The notes: generated by a model from the letters alone, not told the origin. 56,638 bases of DNA from Candidatus Gastranaerophilales bacterium (GCA_944325025.1 CALUYN010000011.1:1-56638), one strand, 5' to 3'; numbered from the stretch's first letter, positions 14,961 to 24,044 are shown. Translations and numbers: made by a program.

Positions 14961-15929
14961 TTACGTAAAATACAGCTGCGAAATATCAAGATCAATGTAC
15001 CTATCTGATAGCCAGTATAAAACTTCTCTTAAATTTTCAATATATTCTTTGTTGCATATGCCTTTTTTACATAAAGAAATCAATTTGTCAGCCTGAATTT
15101 GAGCGTTCTTTGGCATATAAGGATTTTCTTCTATTTGTATTGGTATAGGGTAGTGATGACGCGAATTATTACAATAAGTGCATTCTAATGCAAAATTAAG
15201 CGAGTTGCTCAGCCCATGCATACATTTAGGGGTAAGATGTTCAAAAGTTCCAACTGACGGATGTATAAGGTTTAGTGCTATAATCTCAGGTCTTTTTCTG
15301 GCATTTTTTACAACAAAAGCACATACCTCATCGCTTGAACGCGGTAATCTGCGTGCAATTTTTATAATCTCTTCTTTAATTGATTTGTTTTCTAGATTTC
15401 TGATTATATTTTTTAATTTATGGACAAAAATTCGTCTGGAAAATGGTTTGTGCGGTTCGGGGTCAAAAATTATATCGTTGGTTTTAATCATAAGCTTTCT
15501 AAGTTGTCTTGCCATTTTTTTAGGAAGTATTCGTCTATAAAAGCTGATCTTATTAAATATAGAACTTTGAATTTTTACCAGAGCAAGTTCATGTATATCT
15601 TTTTTCATTAATAGAAGTTCTTGAAAATTTTTATCAGGATATTTTGTAGACATTGTTTTAAACATATTAAACACCTGTCTTTCAACAGGATGCATAATAT
15701 TTTCAAACGGTTCAAGGAGTTTTATGGCTTCAGATGCCTTTTGGCAAAGTTCTTTTCTTCCGCTTAAATACATATAAATATCCGGATGCAGCATTTCTTT
15801 GCCGCAGCACAGGCATGGTATGCGGTAATTAAAGAGGTTTTTTAACTCCTTTCTTGTAAGGGGAATTTGGGGTAGTTCATTTTCAAATGTCTTTTTAGTT
15901 TTTTTTAATTTCTTCTCCATACGTACCAT
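14961..15929 (-). CDS. CxxC plus HNH nuclease-like protein, diverged paralogue
   Basis: The 322-residue product has the same order as its neighbour: a CLCC pair (C39, C42), a segment with IMHPVERQVF corresponding to LHPTEKEFVK of the neighbour, and a C-terminal EHLTPKCMHGLSNSLNFALE (from E230) with CTYCNN. The second HNH Asn/His positions have partly changed (NNSRHH), so catalysis is uncertain. It lacks the Asn-rich motif-bearing N-terminus. A TTG at 15944 is in frame but sits directly after a TATAAT box (15950-15945), so a start at ATG 15929 or 15920 is more likely. There is no Shine-Dalgarno sequence. The gene follows tsaB by 41 bases. Confidence 0.75.
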   Translation of the reverse strand: MVRMEKKLKKTKKTFENELPQIPLTRKELKNLFNYRIPCLCCGKEMLHPDIYMYLSGRKELCQKASEAIKLLEPFENIMHPVERQVFNMFKTMSTKYPDKNFQELLLMKKDIHELALVKIQSSIFNKISFYRRILPKKMARQLRKLMIKTNDIIFDPEPHKPFSRRIFVHKLKNIIRNLENKSIKEEIIKIARRLPRSSDEVCAFVVKNARKRPEIIALNLIHPSVGTFEHLTPKCMHGLSNSLNFALECTYCNNSRHHYPIPIQIEENPYMPKNAQIQADKLISLCKKGICNKEYIENLREVLYWLSDRYIDLDISQLYFT

Positions 15930-15970
15930 CAGGATTTTGTTCAATTATATTATTCCCGATTTTAAATATT

Positions 15971-16576
15971 TTATACACCTGGAGGCGGTTGAATATATAG
16001 AGGCTTTAATTTTCTCCAGTTTCCTTCATCATCTTTTTGCTCTGCAAGTTCTGCAAGAATTTCTCCGAGCGGATAAGAGTTTTCCTGATATGAAGTTCCG
16101 CCAAGAACCGGTTTTAATTTGTCATCTGTAATAACAGTATATTCTCCTGATGATATAATATTTTTGACTTCTTCTAATGGGACTGCTCCCTTAATTTCTC
16201 CGCTATAATAAAGGTATGCGCAGTTTTTTCTTGCATCTAGCGCAACAAGCGGATTGTTATCGGAAATTTTTGAAAGAATTTCAAGTGATGATACCCCAAC
16301 AGCACGGCAGTTGAGCTGCTGTGACATAACACGGGCAACAGTCACACAGGCTCTTATTCCTGTAAAACTGCCGGGACCTATGTTTACCCCGATTAAATCA
16401 ACATCTTGCGGTTTAATATTATTTTCGCTCATAATCTCCTGTAAAGTTGAGATTAAAAAAGCTGAATGGTATTTGTTGTCTTTGTTTTCAACAATCCGTG
16501 AAGAAAGTATTTTCCCATCTTTTTTTATTACTGCGTACATTTTGTCAAGACAGGTATCAAAAGCCAGTGTAATCAT
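15971..16576 (-). CDS. tsaB: tRNA threonylcarbamoyladenosine biosynthesis protein TsaB
   Basis: TsaB (YeaZ) is the inactive-kinase-fold partner of TsaD and TsaE in making t6A37 on ANN-decoding tRNAs. The 201-residue product shows the ASKHA-fold start ITLAFDTCLDKMYAV and the family signature NIGPGSFTGIRACVTVAR. Its start overlaps the tsaE stop codon by four bases (ATGA), so the two are translationally coupled. tsaD is not in the window. Confidence 0.95.
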   Translation of the reverse strand: MITLAFDTCLDKMYAVIKKDGKILSSRIVENKDNKYHSAFLISTLQEIMSENNIKPQDVDLIGVNIGPGSFTGIRACVTVARVMSQQLNCRAVGVSSLEILSKISDNNPLVALDARKNCAYLYYSGEIKGAVPLEEVKNIISSGEYTVITDDKLKPVLGGTSYQENSYPLGEILAELAEQKDDEGNWRKLKPLYIQPPPGV

Positions 16577-17034
16577 TTTTCTAATCCCTCTATTATTTCA
16601 TCTTTTCCGCAGGAGATAAATTCATAAATTCTTGATTCGTCATCTGAGTATGTAACATTAATTTTTAAATGGTTAAAAGGTGCTTCATTTTGATTAAATT
16701 CCGCCCATTCAACGAATGTAACCTGTTTCCCTTCAGAATATTCCCGCAGTTCATCATAAATTGTTTTTATCCCCTCATTTTCAAGCCTGTAAAGGTCAAA
16801 GTGGTAAATCGGAATTGAACCCGTGTGGTATTCATTTAAGATTACAAAACTCGGGCTTGTAACTTTTTCTTTTACATCAAGCGCATCTGCGACAAGTTTT
16901 ACAAATGCTGTTTTGCCTGCTCCTATTTCTCCGTAAAGGTTTATAAAACACCCGTCTTTAATCAGTTCGGCAAATTTATAAGCCAGTTGTTTTGTATCTT
17001 CAAGAGTTTTGCATACTTTTTTATAGCTTTTCAT
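16573..17034 (-). CDS. tsaE: tRNA threonylcarbamoyladenosine biosynthesis ATPase TsaE
   Basis: TsaE of 153 residues, the small P-loop ATPase that drives the TsaBD complex. Visible are the Walker A motif GEIGAGKTAFVK near residue 35, TSPSFVILNEY, YHFDLYRLE and the C-terminal VEWAE. It starts three bases after the GGDEF gene's stop codon and overlaps tsaB, forming an operon yebC, GGDEF, tsaE, tsaB. Confidence 0.96.
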   Translation of the reverse strand: MKSYKKVCKTLEDTKQLAYKFAELIKDGCFINLYGEIGAGKTAFVKLVADALDVKEKVTSPSFVILNEYHTGSIPIYHFDLYRLENEGIKTIYDELREYSEGKQVTFVEWAEFNQNEAPFNHLKINVTYSDDESRIYEFISCGKDEIIEGLEK

Positions 17035-17037
17035 TTT

Positions 17038-18339
17038 CTATTCCTTTGTCACTACCCTATTGCGTCCGCTGTTTTTGGCTTCATATAAAGCTTTATCCGC
17101 TTTTTCAATAAGATCTTCTTCGCTTTCTTCAGGTTTGTATTGATGAACTCCAAGACTAATTGTAACATTAATATTTTGTTTTTTTAAATCAGGATTGATT
17201 TTAGAAATATCAATTTTAGTTTGTTCAATAGCTTTTCTAAGTCTTTCTGCGACCATTGAAGCTTCATCAAGTTTTGTAAACGGAAGCAGGATAACAAACT
17301 CTTCTCCGCCATACCTTCCTGCAACGTCATAATCCCGCAACTGCAGTTTGATAGTTCTGGCAACAGTTTTTAAAACCAAATCTCCCGCAGCATGTCCGTA
17401 TGTATCGTTGATATTTTTGAAAAAGTCAATATCAATCATAACTGCGCAGAGATTTCTATTTTGTCTTTTTGCGCTAGAAACTTCTTGCTTTATGCGTTCT
17501 TCTAATTGATGCCTGTTATAGAAGCCGGTGAGAGCATCAAGGGTAGCATGTTTTAGAATTTCTGCATAAACATTTGCTCTGTTTATTGTTGTTGCCGCTT
17601 GTTTTGAAAGCTGCTCAAGATATTCAATTTCCTTGTCGCTTAATACGCTGTCTGTCCCTTTGGTTACTATGCAGCCAAGTAATTTATGTTCGCTTATTAA
17701 AGGAAACAGCCCTATCTTTCTGTCAGGAGTCAGAATATATTCAGAGTCATTGTTTAAACATTTGATTAGCTCAAATATTTTTTCATCCTTACAAGCTGAT
17801 GGCCAAACAAGTTTATTATCAATAAAAATGTATACCAGATGGTCAGATACAAATTTGTCTATCATTTCGCCGATAATCGGAACAATATAACCTGTTTCGT
17901 ACTGGGTTTCAATGATTTTAGCAATATTTTTCATTGAATCGTGAAAATCTATGTTTTTCTGCATTCTTTCACTCAGGATAATATTTTGAATTTTTAACGA
18001 TATGCAAAATATTGAAAGTTCTAGAAATTCCAACAAACGGCTGTGGAGTTTTTCCGAAAATTCAAGCATACCTATTACCTGCCCGTTGTTAAAGAGGGCA
18101 TAATAAGAAAAGTTTCCTGCCGTTATATATTTTTTATCTCCGAGGTTTTTAAAAATGTTGTTCAACTCTTTTGATTTAATGAACATCCAGCTTTTTGAAA
18201 AATCTCTTAAAGAATCCGTTGTAGAGTCATAAATATATATTGCGTTGAGCGGAAAAACTTCCTCAAGCACATTTACGATGCTTTGAATATTCGATGCGCT
18301 GTTAAGAAATTTAAATATTTGTCTGAGATTATCAATCAT
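17038..18339 (-). CDS. GAF-GGDEF diguanylate cyclase
   Basis: The 433-residue product should make cyclic di-GMP from two GTP. The N-terminal half holds one or two GAF-like sensory regions (second one roughly residues 150-260). The C-terminal GGDEF domain begins near 265 and contains RYGGEEFVILLP. The inhibitory I-site is present: RDYD followed by exactly five residues before GGEEF, so product feedback is likely. No membrane helices are evident. It lies one base after yebC and three bases before tsaE, and is probably expressed as part of this housekeeping operon. Confidence 0.93.
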   Translation of the reverse strand: MIDNLRQIFKFLNSASNIQSIVNVLEEVFPLNAIYIYDSTTDSLRDFSKSWMFIKSKELNNIFKNLGDKKYITAGNFSYYALFNNGQVIGMLEFSEKLHSRLLEFLELSIFCISLKIQNIILSERMQKNIDFHDSMKNIAKIIETQYETGYIVPIIGEMIDKFVSDHLVYIFIDNKLVWPSACKDEKIFELIKCLNNDSEYILTPDRKIGLFPLISEHKLLGCIVTKGTDSVLSDKEIEYLEQLSKQAATTINRANVYAEILKHATLDALTGFYNRHQLEERIKQEVSSAKRQNRNLCAVMIDIDFFKNINDTYGHAAGDLVLKTVARTIKLQLRDYDVAGRYGGEEFVILLPFTKLDEASMVAERLRKAIEQTKIDISKINPDLKKQNINVTISLGVHQYKPEESEEDLIEKADKALYEAKNSGRNRVVTKE

Positions 18340-18340
18340 A

Positions 18341-19090
18341 TTAATTTTCTAATTTTTGTAAAATATCATCGGGGATGTCACAGTTTGCATAAACATTTTG
18401 AACGTCATCATGTTCTTCCAGTTTATCTAAGAGTTTCAAAATCTGGTCTGCAGTTTTTTCATCGGTGATTTCAACTGTGTTTTGCGGAATTCTTACAAGT
18501 TCTGCAGATTGCGCTTTAAAACCTTCTTTTTCCAAACCTTCGACAACTGATTGAAAACTTCCCGGAGTTGTTAAAACTTTATAAGTGTCGTCTTCTTCTG
18601 TGACATCAAGTGCATCAAGATTAATTGCAGCTTCAAAAAGTTTATCAAAATCAACGTTTTCATCAAAAGTTATAACTCCGCGCTGATCAAACATCCAGCC
18701 GACACAGCCTGTAGCTCCCAGACTTCCGTTGTATTTTGTGAAAAAACTTCTTATATCGCCTGCAGTTCTGTTTCTGTTATCGGTCATGGCTTCTACAACA
18801 ACAGCAACGCCGCCTGCTGCATAACCTTCATAGATAAGTTCTTCGTAGTTTTCAGATGCTCCTGCACCTGCTCCTTTTTCTATGGCGCGTTTAATGTTGT
18901 CGTTCGGAAGTCCTGCTGCTTTTGCTTTTTCAATTGCAGTTCTTAATCTGAAGTTCCCTGCAGGATCAGGCCCGCCAAGTCTTGCAGATACTATTAATTC
19001 TCTTGAATATTTCTGAAACACAACTGCACGCTGCGAATCTACTTTTGCTTTTTTATGTTTAATGGTTGACCATTTTGAGTGTCCTGACAT
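18341..19090 (-). CDS. yebC: YebC/PmpR family protein
   Basis: The 249-residue product is a full-length YebC-family protein (TACO1 group) with the signature MSGHSKWSTIKHKKAKVDSQ and RTAIEKAKAAGLPNDNIKRA. Members have been described as DNA-binding regulators and, more recently, as ribosome-associated factors that relieve translational stalling. The sequence does not decide which. It is first in a minus-strand operon and divergent from glyS. Confidence 0.95.
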   Translation of the reverse strand: MSGHSKWSTIKHKKAKVDSQRAVVFQKYSRELIVSARLGGPDPAGNFRLRTAIEKAKAAGLPNDNIKRAIEKGAGAGASENYEELIYEGYAAGGVAVVVEAMTDNRNRTAGDIRSFFTKYNGSLGATGCVGWMFDQRGVITFDENVDFDKLFEAAINLDALDVTEEDDTYKVLTTPGSFQSVVEGLEKEGFKAQSAELVRIPQNTVEITDEKTADQILKLLDKLEEHDDVQNVYANCDIPDDILQKLEN

Positions 19091-19167
19091 AAGTTTATAC
19101 CTCTTTCTGTTGTTTTAATTTAAGTTTAGCATAAAAATATATAAGTAACTATTTAATTAATGCGCAC

Positions 19168-19195
19168 TTTACATTCTGCTTTGACAAATTATAAT
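19168..19195 (+). promoter_or_regulatory. Probable promoter of glyS
   Basis: TTTACA (19168-19173) and TATAAT (19190-19195) are separated by 16 bases. The predicted transcript has a leader of about 30 bases with AAAGGACAG before the glyS ATG. Confidence 0.5.
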
Positions 19196-19230
19196 TGTTG
19201 TAAGGGAAAAAGATATAAAAAGGACAGAGA

Positions 19231-21276
19231 ATGAGTAAATATTTATTGGAAGTCGGATGTGAAGAATTACCTTATAAGTTTATCCCATCTGCAATTCAAC
19301 AATTGAAATCAGGTTTTGAAAACTTTTTAAATTCAAATAAAGTAGAATTTGAAGATGTTAAAGTATATGCGACACCAAGACGTCTTGCCGTTATTGTGTC
19401 AGGTCTGGATAAAGAAAGCAAAGACGAAGTAAAAATTGTAAAAGGCCCTATTAAAAAAGTTGCTTACGATGAGCAGGGCAATTTAACAAAGGCCGGTGAA
19501 GGTTTTTGCCGCAAAAACGGCCTTAATCCAGAAGATTTGTACATAGAAGATGACTATATTCACGCCAAAGTGACTATTAAAGGAAAATCTATAGTTGAAC
19601 TGTTGCAGGAAAATGTTCCGTCAATTGTATTGAAACTTCAAGGTTCGCATTTTATGCGATGGGCTGACAATGATGAAAAATTCTCCCGTCCGATAAGATG
19701 GATTGTTTCTATTCTTGACAGAGATGAAGTTAAAATAAAAATTATTGATAAGGAATCTTCTAACGTTACTCGCGGACATAGATTTGCTCAGCAGAATGTT
19801 TATATTAATAATCCTGATGACTATGTTGAAATTATGCGCAACTGCTGTGTAATTGTTGATCAGGATGAACGTAAACAAAGAATTATCGATAAAGCGCGTG
19901 AAGAAGCTGATAAACTTGGTGCAACGCCTTATTATACAGATGATTTGCTAGAAGAAGTTACATTTATTACAGAATATCCTGTGCCTGCGGTATGTGAATT
20001 TTCTGAGGAATATTTGAAACTCCCTGAAGAACTTGTTGTCACTGTTATGGCTGTTCACCAAAGATATTTTGCACTGTATAAAGACGGTAAACTAATTAAC
20101 AAATTTATAACAATGACAAATTATATCGGCGACGAGTTTGAAAATATTAAAGCGGGTAATGTCCGCGTTATAAAAGCCCGTCTTGATGATGCTGTATTTT
20201 TCTTTAATGAAGATACTAAAAAGCCTCTGGCTGATTATGTCGAAGATTTAAAAGGTATCACCTTCCAAAAAGGCATGGGAACAATGTATGACAAGGCTCA
20301 AAGACTTGTTATGCTGTCAAAACTTATTGCAGGCAATGACCCTATGATTGAACGTACAGCGCTGCTTGCAAAAGCTGATTTGACAACAAGTCTTGTGTTT
20401 GAATTTACTGAACTGCAAGGATTTATTGGCGCTGATTATGCAAGAGTTTCAGGGGAGCCAGAATGCGTTTGTGAAGGTATAAAGGAACACTATTTCCCTC
20501 TTAATGCTGACAGTGAAATTGCAAAAACTAAAGAAGGCCAAATTGTTGGTATAGCAGATAAGATAGATAATATCTGTGCTGTATTTGCAGAAGGGAAAAA
20601 ACCGACCGGTTCATCAGACCCGTTAGGTGTACGTCGTGCTGCTCTTGGTATTATAAGAACAATTCTTGCAAATAATTTGAAGATTGATTTAACACAGCTA
20701 ATCAACGAAACACTATTATTGCTTCCGGTTGCAGGTGAAGGCAAAAATGTTTTAGATAAAGTTAAAAACTTCGCAGGTTCTTGTACTGACAGACTTTCAG
20801 GTAAAGTTACAGATGAAATTTATGAATTTTTTATTCAAAGATTGATAATTTTCTTGTCTGACAAATATCCTAAAAATGTTTTGGAAGCTTGTGCTGCAAA
20901 TGCCAATCCGCTTGTTGATCTGACAGATTACGTAAAACGTGTTGAAGTTGTATCAAAACTCAATTCTCCCGCAATGTTGGAAAGCGCTAACAGAGTATTG
21001 AGAATATTGAAAGAAGATTCTAAAAAGCAGGTTAACAAAAGTCTTTTCAAAGAACCTGCGGAAGCCATGCTTTTGGAACAAATTAATACTTTGACCGATG
21101 ATATGGATTATGAAGCTTATTTAAAACAGCTTGAAGAAATAAATCCGTCGGTTGAAAAATTCTTTAATGATGTTCTTGTCATGGACAAAGATGAAAATGT
21201 TAAAGAAAACAGACTGGCACTTTTAACTCTTTTAAAATCTAAATATAACCGCCTTGCGGATTTTAGCAAATTATAA
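19231..21276 (+). CDS. glyS: Glycyl-tRNA synthetase beta subunit
   Basis: GlyS of 681 residues, the tRNA-recognising half of the bacterial alpha2-beta2 glycyl-tRNA synthetase. It begins MSKYLLEVGCEELPYKFI, and contains FLRW-like FMRWADNDEKFSRPIRWI, the HD-like segment AVHQRYFAL, KADLTTSLVFEFTELQG and SSDPLGVRRAALG, all typical. The catalytic alpha subunit gene glyQ, often adjacent, is not in this window, so the subunits appear to be unlinked here. Confidence 0.96.
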   Translation: MSKYLLEVGCEELPYKFIPSAIQQLKSGFENFLNSNKVEFEDVKVYATPRRLAVIVSGLDKESKDEVKIVKGPIKKVAYDEQGNLTKAGEGFCRKNGLNPEDLYIEDDYIHAKVTIKGKSIVELLQENVPSIVLKLQGSHFMRWADNDEKFSRPIRWIVSILDRDEVKIKIIDKESSNVTRGHRFAQQNVYINNPDDYVEIMRNCCVIVDQDERKQRIIDKAREEADKLGATPYYTDDLLEEVTFITEYPVPAVCEFSEEYLKLPEELVVTVMAVHQRYFALYKDGKLINKFITMTNYIGDEFENIKAGNVRVIKARLDDAVFFFNEDTKKPLADYVEDLKGITFQKGMGTMYDKAQRLVMLSKLIAGNDPMIERTALLAKADLTTSLVFEFTELQGFIGADYARVSGEPECVCEGIKEHYFPLNADSEIAKTKEGQIVGIADKIDNICAVFAEGKKPTGSSDPLGVRRAALGIIRTILANNLKIDLTQLINETLLLLPVAGEGKNVLDKVKNFAGSCTDRLSGKVTDEIYEFFIQRLIIFLSDKYPKNVLEACAANANPLVDLTDYVKRVEVVSKLNSPAMLESANRVLRILKEDSKKQVNKSLFKEPAEAMLLEQINTLTDDMDYEAYLKQLEEINPSVEKFFNDVLVMDKDENVKENRLALLTLLKSKYNRLADFSKL

Positions 21277-21388
21277 AGAATTGTAAACAATCTTTGTAAA
21301 AAAGTAAATTATTTTTTTCAGGATACTTTAAAATAATACAAAGAAGGTAATTCAATTTTTAACAATAAATTATGGTAGGAGTCAACAA

Positions 21389-21703
21389 ATGCTAAACCGA
21401 TTTAAAAATTTAAAGATTGTGAAAACTTTAAAGCAGCAGCTTAGTCCGAAATTGCGTTGGTTAAATTTCATGAATCACAATATTGATAAATCATCTCCAG
21501 ATTATGTAAGGTTGATTAGCGGAGTTGACGAATTAAAATCAAGTTCTGACGAACGTAAGCTGGAAGCAATGGTCAGAGAACAACTCAAAGAAGAATTTCC
21601 GAATATCGAGAATATGAAATCTTATGAGCTTCTTGTAGATGCGGTAATCCACAATTACAAGAAAAAACAGCTTCAAGCTATGGATGAGCAAGAAAATAAT
21701 TAA
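21389..21703 (+). CDS. Small Lys-rich protein of unknown function
   Basis: The 104-residue product is not recognised. It is predicted helical and charged, with a basic N-terminus (MLNRFKNLKIVKTLKQQ) and a C-terminal helix ending NYKKKQLQAMDEQENN. It has no signal peptide or membrane helix. A TAGGAG ribosome binding site precedes the ATG, and a strong terminator follows about 25 bases after the stop codon, which supports a real single-gene transcript. Confidence 0.7.
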   Translation: MLNRFKNLKIVKTLKQQLSPKLRWLNFMNHNIDKSSPDYVRLISGVDELKSSSDERKLEAMVREQLKEEFPNIENMKSYELLVDAVIHNYKKKQLQAMDEQENN

Positions 21704-21731
21704 TAACTCATCAAAAATTAATAAAAGATAG

Positions 21732-21759
21732 CACCCGATGGCGGGTGTTATTTTTTTTA
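21732..21759 (+). terminator. Intrinsic terminator
   Basis: CACCCG (21732-21737) pairs with CGGGTG (21742-21747) around ATGG, with a G-T pair extending the stem. TTATTTTTTTT follows. Confidence 0.85.
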
Positions 21760-21790
21760 TAAGTTTTTATTATTTTAATGTGTACATTGA

Positions 21791-22147
21791 CATAAGATGT
21801 GTTATTGGAAGTCAAGCAATCTACTAAAGACAGCTTGTTGGTACTTTCTTGTACCGACAAGAAAGTACCGCAAAGAAGCTCCCGGCAGTCACTCCGTTCA
21901 CAAATCAATTGTAATTGCTCAACTCAAGCCGGCTAAACTCGCTTATAAGTCACCCTGAACTTGTTTCAGGGTCTAATTAATTTTTCGCTCAGACAATAGC
22001 CGGCTTTGTCGTTGTTTCGCAAACATTGATTGCTCACTACGTTAAATGCCGGATTATTTTTTATTTTACGTGCGCTTTAGCGCGCCGTAAAGAACTTATC
22101 GCCTTATAGTCCTAACGTCTTATCGACTTCCAATAACACATCTTATG
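21791..22147. mobile_element. 357-bp miniature element with 23-bp perfect terminal inverted repeats
   Basis: Positions 21791-21813 are the exact reverse complement of 22125-22147. There is no coding potential inside. The interior has a 13-bp-stem hairpin (GGTACTTTCTTGT / ACAAGAAAGTACC around ACCG, near 21840-21869) and one copy of the CTTGT-loop hairpin at 21949-21974. No clear target-site duplication is seen. The right end supplies bases just before the gene at 22163, and a diverged matching end lies at 1-22 before radA. This fits a MITE-like element moved by a transposase encoded elsewhere; no transposase is in the window. Confidence 0.75.
21949..21974. repeat. Conserved-loop hairpin repeat, copy 1
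   Basis: This 26-nt unit has the order GTCA, stem half, loop CTTGT, stem half, TCT. The stem here is ACCCTGAA/TTCAGGGT. Copies at 34119 and 54570 have the same frame and loop with different, still perfectly paired stems. Confidence 0.8.
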
Positions 22148-22162
22148 CAGAAAGGAGTAAAT

Positions 22163-22396
22163 ATGACAACAATAATTGGTGTGGCATTGGAAAATCGTCT
22201 TGAAACATCTCTTGAATTCCAAAAAATTGTGACAGATTTTGGCTGTGAAATTAGAACACGTATCGGTTTGCATGCTTCAAAAGAAGAGGTTTGCCTTAAT
22301 AGAGGTATAGTGCTTCTTGAAGTCACCGGAGAGGCAGAACTTTTGAAATTGGAACTTTCAAAACACTGGCAAATTCAGGTTATGGAATTTGAATAA
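22163..22396 (+). CDS. ACT-like small protein, possibly of the iron-only hydrogenase regulator type (TM1266-like)
   Basis: The 77-residue single-domain protein has an alternating beta-alpha pattern (TTIIGVALEN, FGCEIRTRIGLH, NRGIVLLEVTG) resembling the ACT-like TM1266 family, often annotated as iron-only hydrogenase system regulator or NikR-C-like. The match is by pattern only. The reading frame is open from an ATG at 22145 inside the repeat end; ATG 22163 is chosen because AAAGGAG lies seven bases upstream. No hydrogenase gene is in the window. The gene begins 16 bases after the end of the miniature element. Confidence 0.5.
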   Translation: MTTIIGVALENRLETSLEFQKIVTDFGCEIRTRIGLHASKEEVCLNRGIVLLEVTGEAELLKLELSKHWQIQVMEFE

Positions 22397-22473
22397 TAAC
22401 TTTTGTAAACTATTTAAATTTTAAATAGCAAAAATTTTTTTCAGGGTGTTTCATAATGAAGGGAACTAACCAA

Positions 22474-24015
22474 ATGATAACGCCCGTAAATGCTTTACAG
22501 TCTAATTTACTATTTAAGGCAATTCAAACAAAATTGCCGGACGGTAAAACAGAAGCTAATCAGCAGGTGAGGACAAGCATTTTTTATATAAACGATTTTC
22601 ACGGGAAATCAATAAATGTTGAAAGAACAATAACCGCATCACGAGCTTTTGACCATTTTGAGCCTTCACAGCCGACTGATAAATTAAAATTTTCATCGGG
22701 TGATATTCAGCTTGGAGAACCTGTTGAGGCAAATAAAGTCATGGTTGAAGCGCAAAATATAATGGGTATCATGGCATCTGCTATGGGCAACCATGAATTT
22801 GATATGCAAGATCATATATCTGAGCTTATTCCGCATATGGGATATAAAATGCTTGCCTGCAATATTAATATTAAACCTGATAACCCGCTTTATAAAAAAG
22901 TTGAAAAATCTTATATTCAGGAAATTAATGGGCACAAGTACGGTGTAATCGGCATAAGCCCTGTTGATTTGTTCTCAAGAATAAAGTACGGCAAGATTTT
23001 TCAAGAGTTGAATGTTGACGGGATTGAAAATACAATAAAAGATGTTCAATCAGAAGTTGACAATTTGAAAAAGCAGGGGGTAAATAAAATAATCCTTTTA
23101 TCCCATATCGGCTTTGGTTATGATCAAAGGATTGCACGGGAAACAGAAGGTATTGATATAATTCTTGGCGGGCATTCGCATAACCTTGTTGAAGATGTAA
23201 AGCCTGAATATAATTTATTGTATTCAAAAGCCGGCGAACCTGTGGTCATAACTCAGGCAGGACGTGACGGCCGATATTTTGGAATTTTGAATGTTGAGTT
23301 TAACCCTAAAGGTATTTTAACTAAAATTCAAAATAACGTGACAAGTACCAGAGGTTTTAAACGTAATGTGCCGGCAAGACATGTGTTTGAACAGATAGTT
23401 GGAAAACCTCGTGTTGTAGGACAAATTAAATCAGCCCCTCCGCCTTTGGTTAATGATTCTATTGAACCGAGCGGTCATGCAAACTTTATGTGCGACTGTA
23501 TGAGAGAGGAACTCGGAACAGATATTGCATTGTTTGGTTCTGCAACAATACGCGGATATTTTGAATCAGGAAACCTTGATACAAGATGGCTTGAAGATAT
23601 ATCTCCGTTTAAAAATAAAATGGTAGTAACTGATTATTCGGAAAAGCAAATAGTTGATGCATTAAGGGTTTCTGCGCGTTCAATGGTAAATACAAATAAT
23701 AAACCGGGAATTCTTCACGTTTCAGGATTAAAATATACAATATCAAAGGACGGGCAGTTAAGAAGTGCGTCTTTTATTGATAAAAACGGAAAAGAAACTA
23801 CTATTGATATTAACAATCCCAGAACAGATAAGTTTTATAAAACAGCTTTGACAGATTACTATTGTCAGGGACATGACGGTTTTACAATGCTGAAAAATTA
23901 TGATAACGCTATAAAATACGATTTTGATATAACAAAGTGTATTGAAAATTACTTTAAAAAACACACAGGATCTGTTGAAATAAAAGATGACGGCAGAATA
24001 AAAATTGTTGATTAA
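22474..24015 (+). CDS. 5'-nucleotidase / UshA-like metallophosphoesterase with N-terminal FKA motif
   Basis: The 513-residue product has the calcineurin-like phosphoesterase core with metal motifs NDFHG, SAMGNHEFDMQ, LLSHIGFG and GGHSHN, followed by a 5'-nucleotidase C-terminal domain (NFMCDCMREELGTDIALFG, then GFTMLKNYD). Such enzymes hydrolyse nucleotides or related phosphoesters, usually in the periplasm or at the cell surface. Here no signal peptide is visible. Instead the protein opens MITPVNALQSNLLFKA, with F14-K15-A16 matching the shared N-terminal motif. ATG 22456 is also in frame, but the ATG at 22474 has AAGGGA at suitable spacing. A strong terminator overlaps the stop codon. Confidence 0.85.
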   Translation: MITPVNALQSNLLFKAIQTKLPDGKTEANQQVRTSIFYINDFHGKSINVERTITASRAFDHFEPSQPTDKLKFSSGDIQLGEPVEANKVMVEAQNIMGIMASAMGNHEFDMQDHISELIPHMGYKMLACNINIKPDNPLYKKVEKSYIQEINGHKYGVIGISPVDLFSRIKYGKIFQELNVDGIENTIKDVQSEVDNLKKQGVNKIILLSHIGFGYDQRIARETEGIDIILGGHSHNLVEDVKPEYNLLYSKAGEPVVITQAGRDGRYFGILNVEFNPKGILTKIQNNVTSTRGFKRNVPARHVFEQIVGKPRVVGQIKSAPPPLVNDSIEPSGHANFMCDCMREELGTDIALFGSATIRGYFESGNLDTRWLEDISPFKNKMVVTDYSEKQIVDALRVSARSMVNTNNKPGILHVSGLKYTISKDGQLRSASFIDKNGKETTIDINNPRTDKFYKTALTDYYCQGHDGFTMLKNYDNAIKYDFDITKCIENYFKKHTGSVEIKDDGRIKIVD

Positions 24016-24044
24016 AGAAGCGCCTTTTTAATAGGCGCTTCTTT
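24014..24044. terminator. Bidirectional terminator between convergent genes
   Basis: A 12-bp perfect stem (AAAGAAGCGCCT with AGGCGCTTCTTT) surrounds a 7-base loop, with T-rich sequence on both strands. It overlaps the stop codons of the 5'-nucleotidase gene and the convergent membrane protein gene. Confidence 0.8.
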
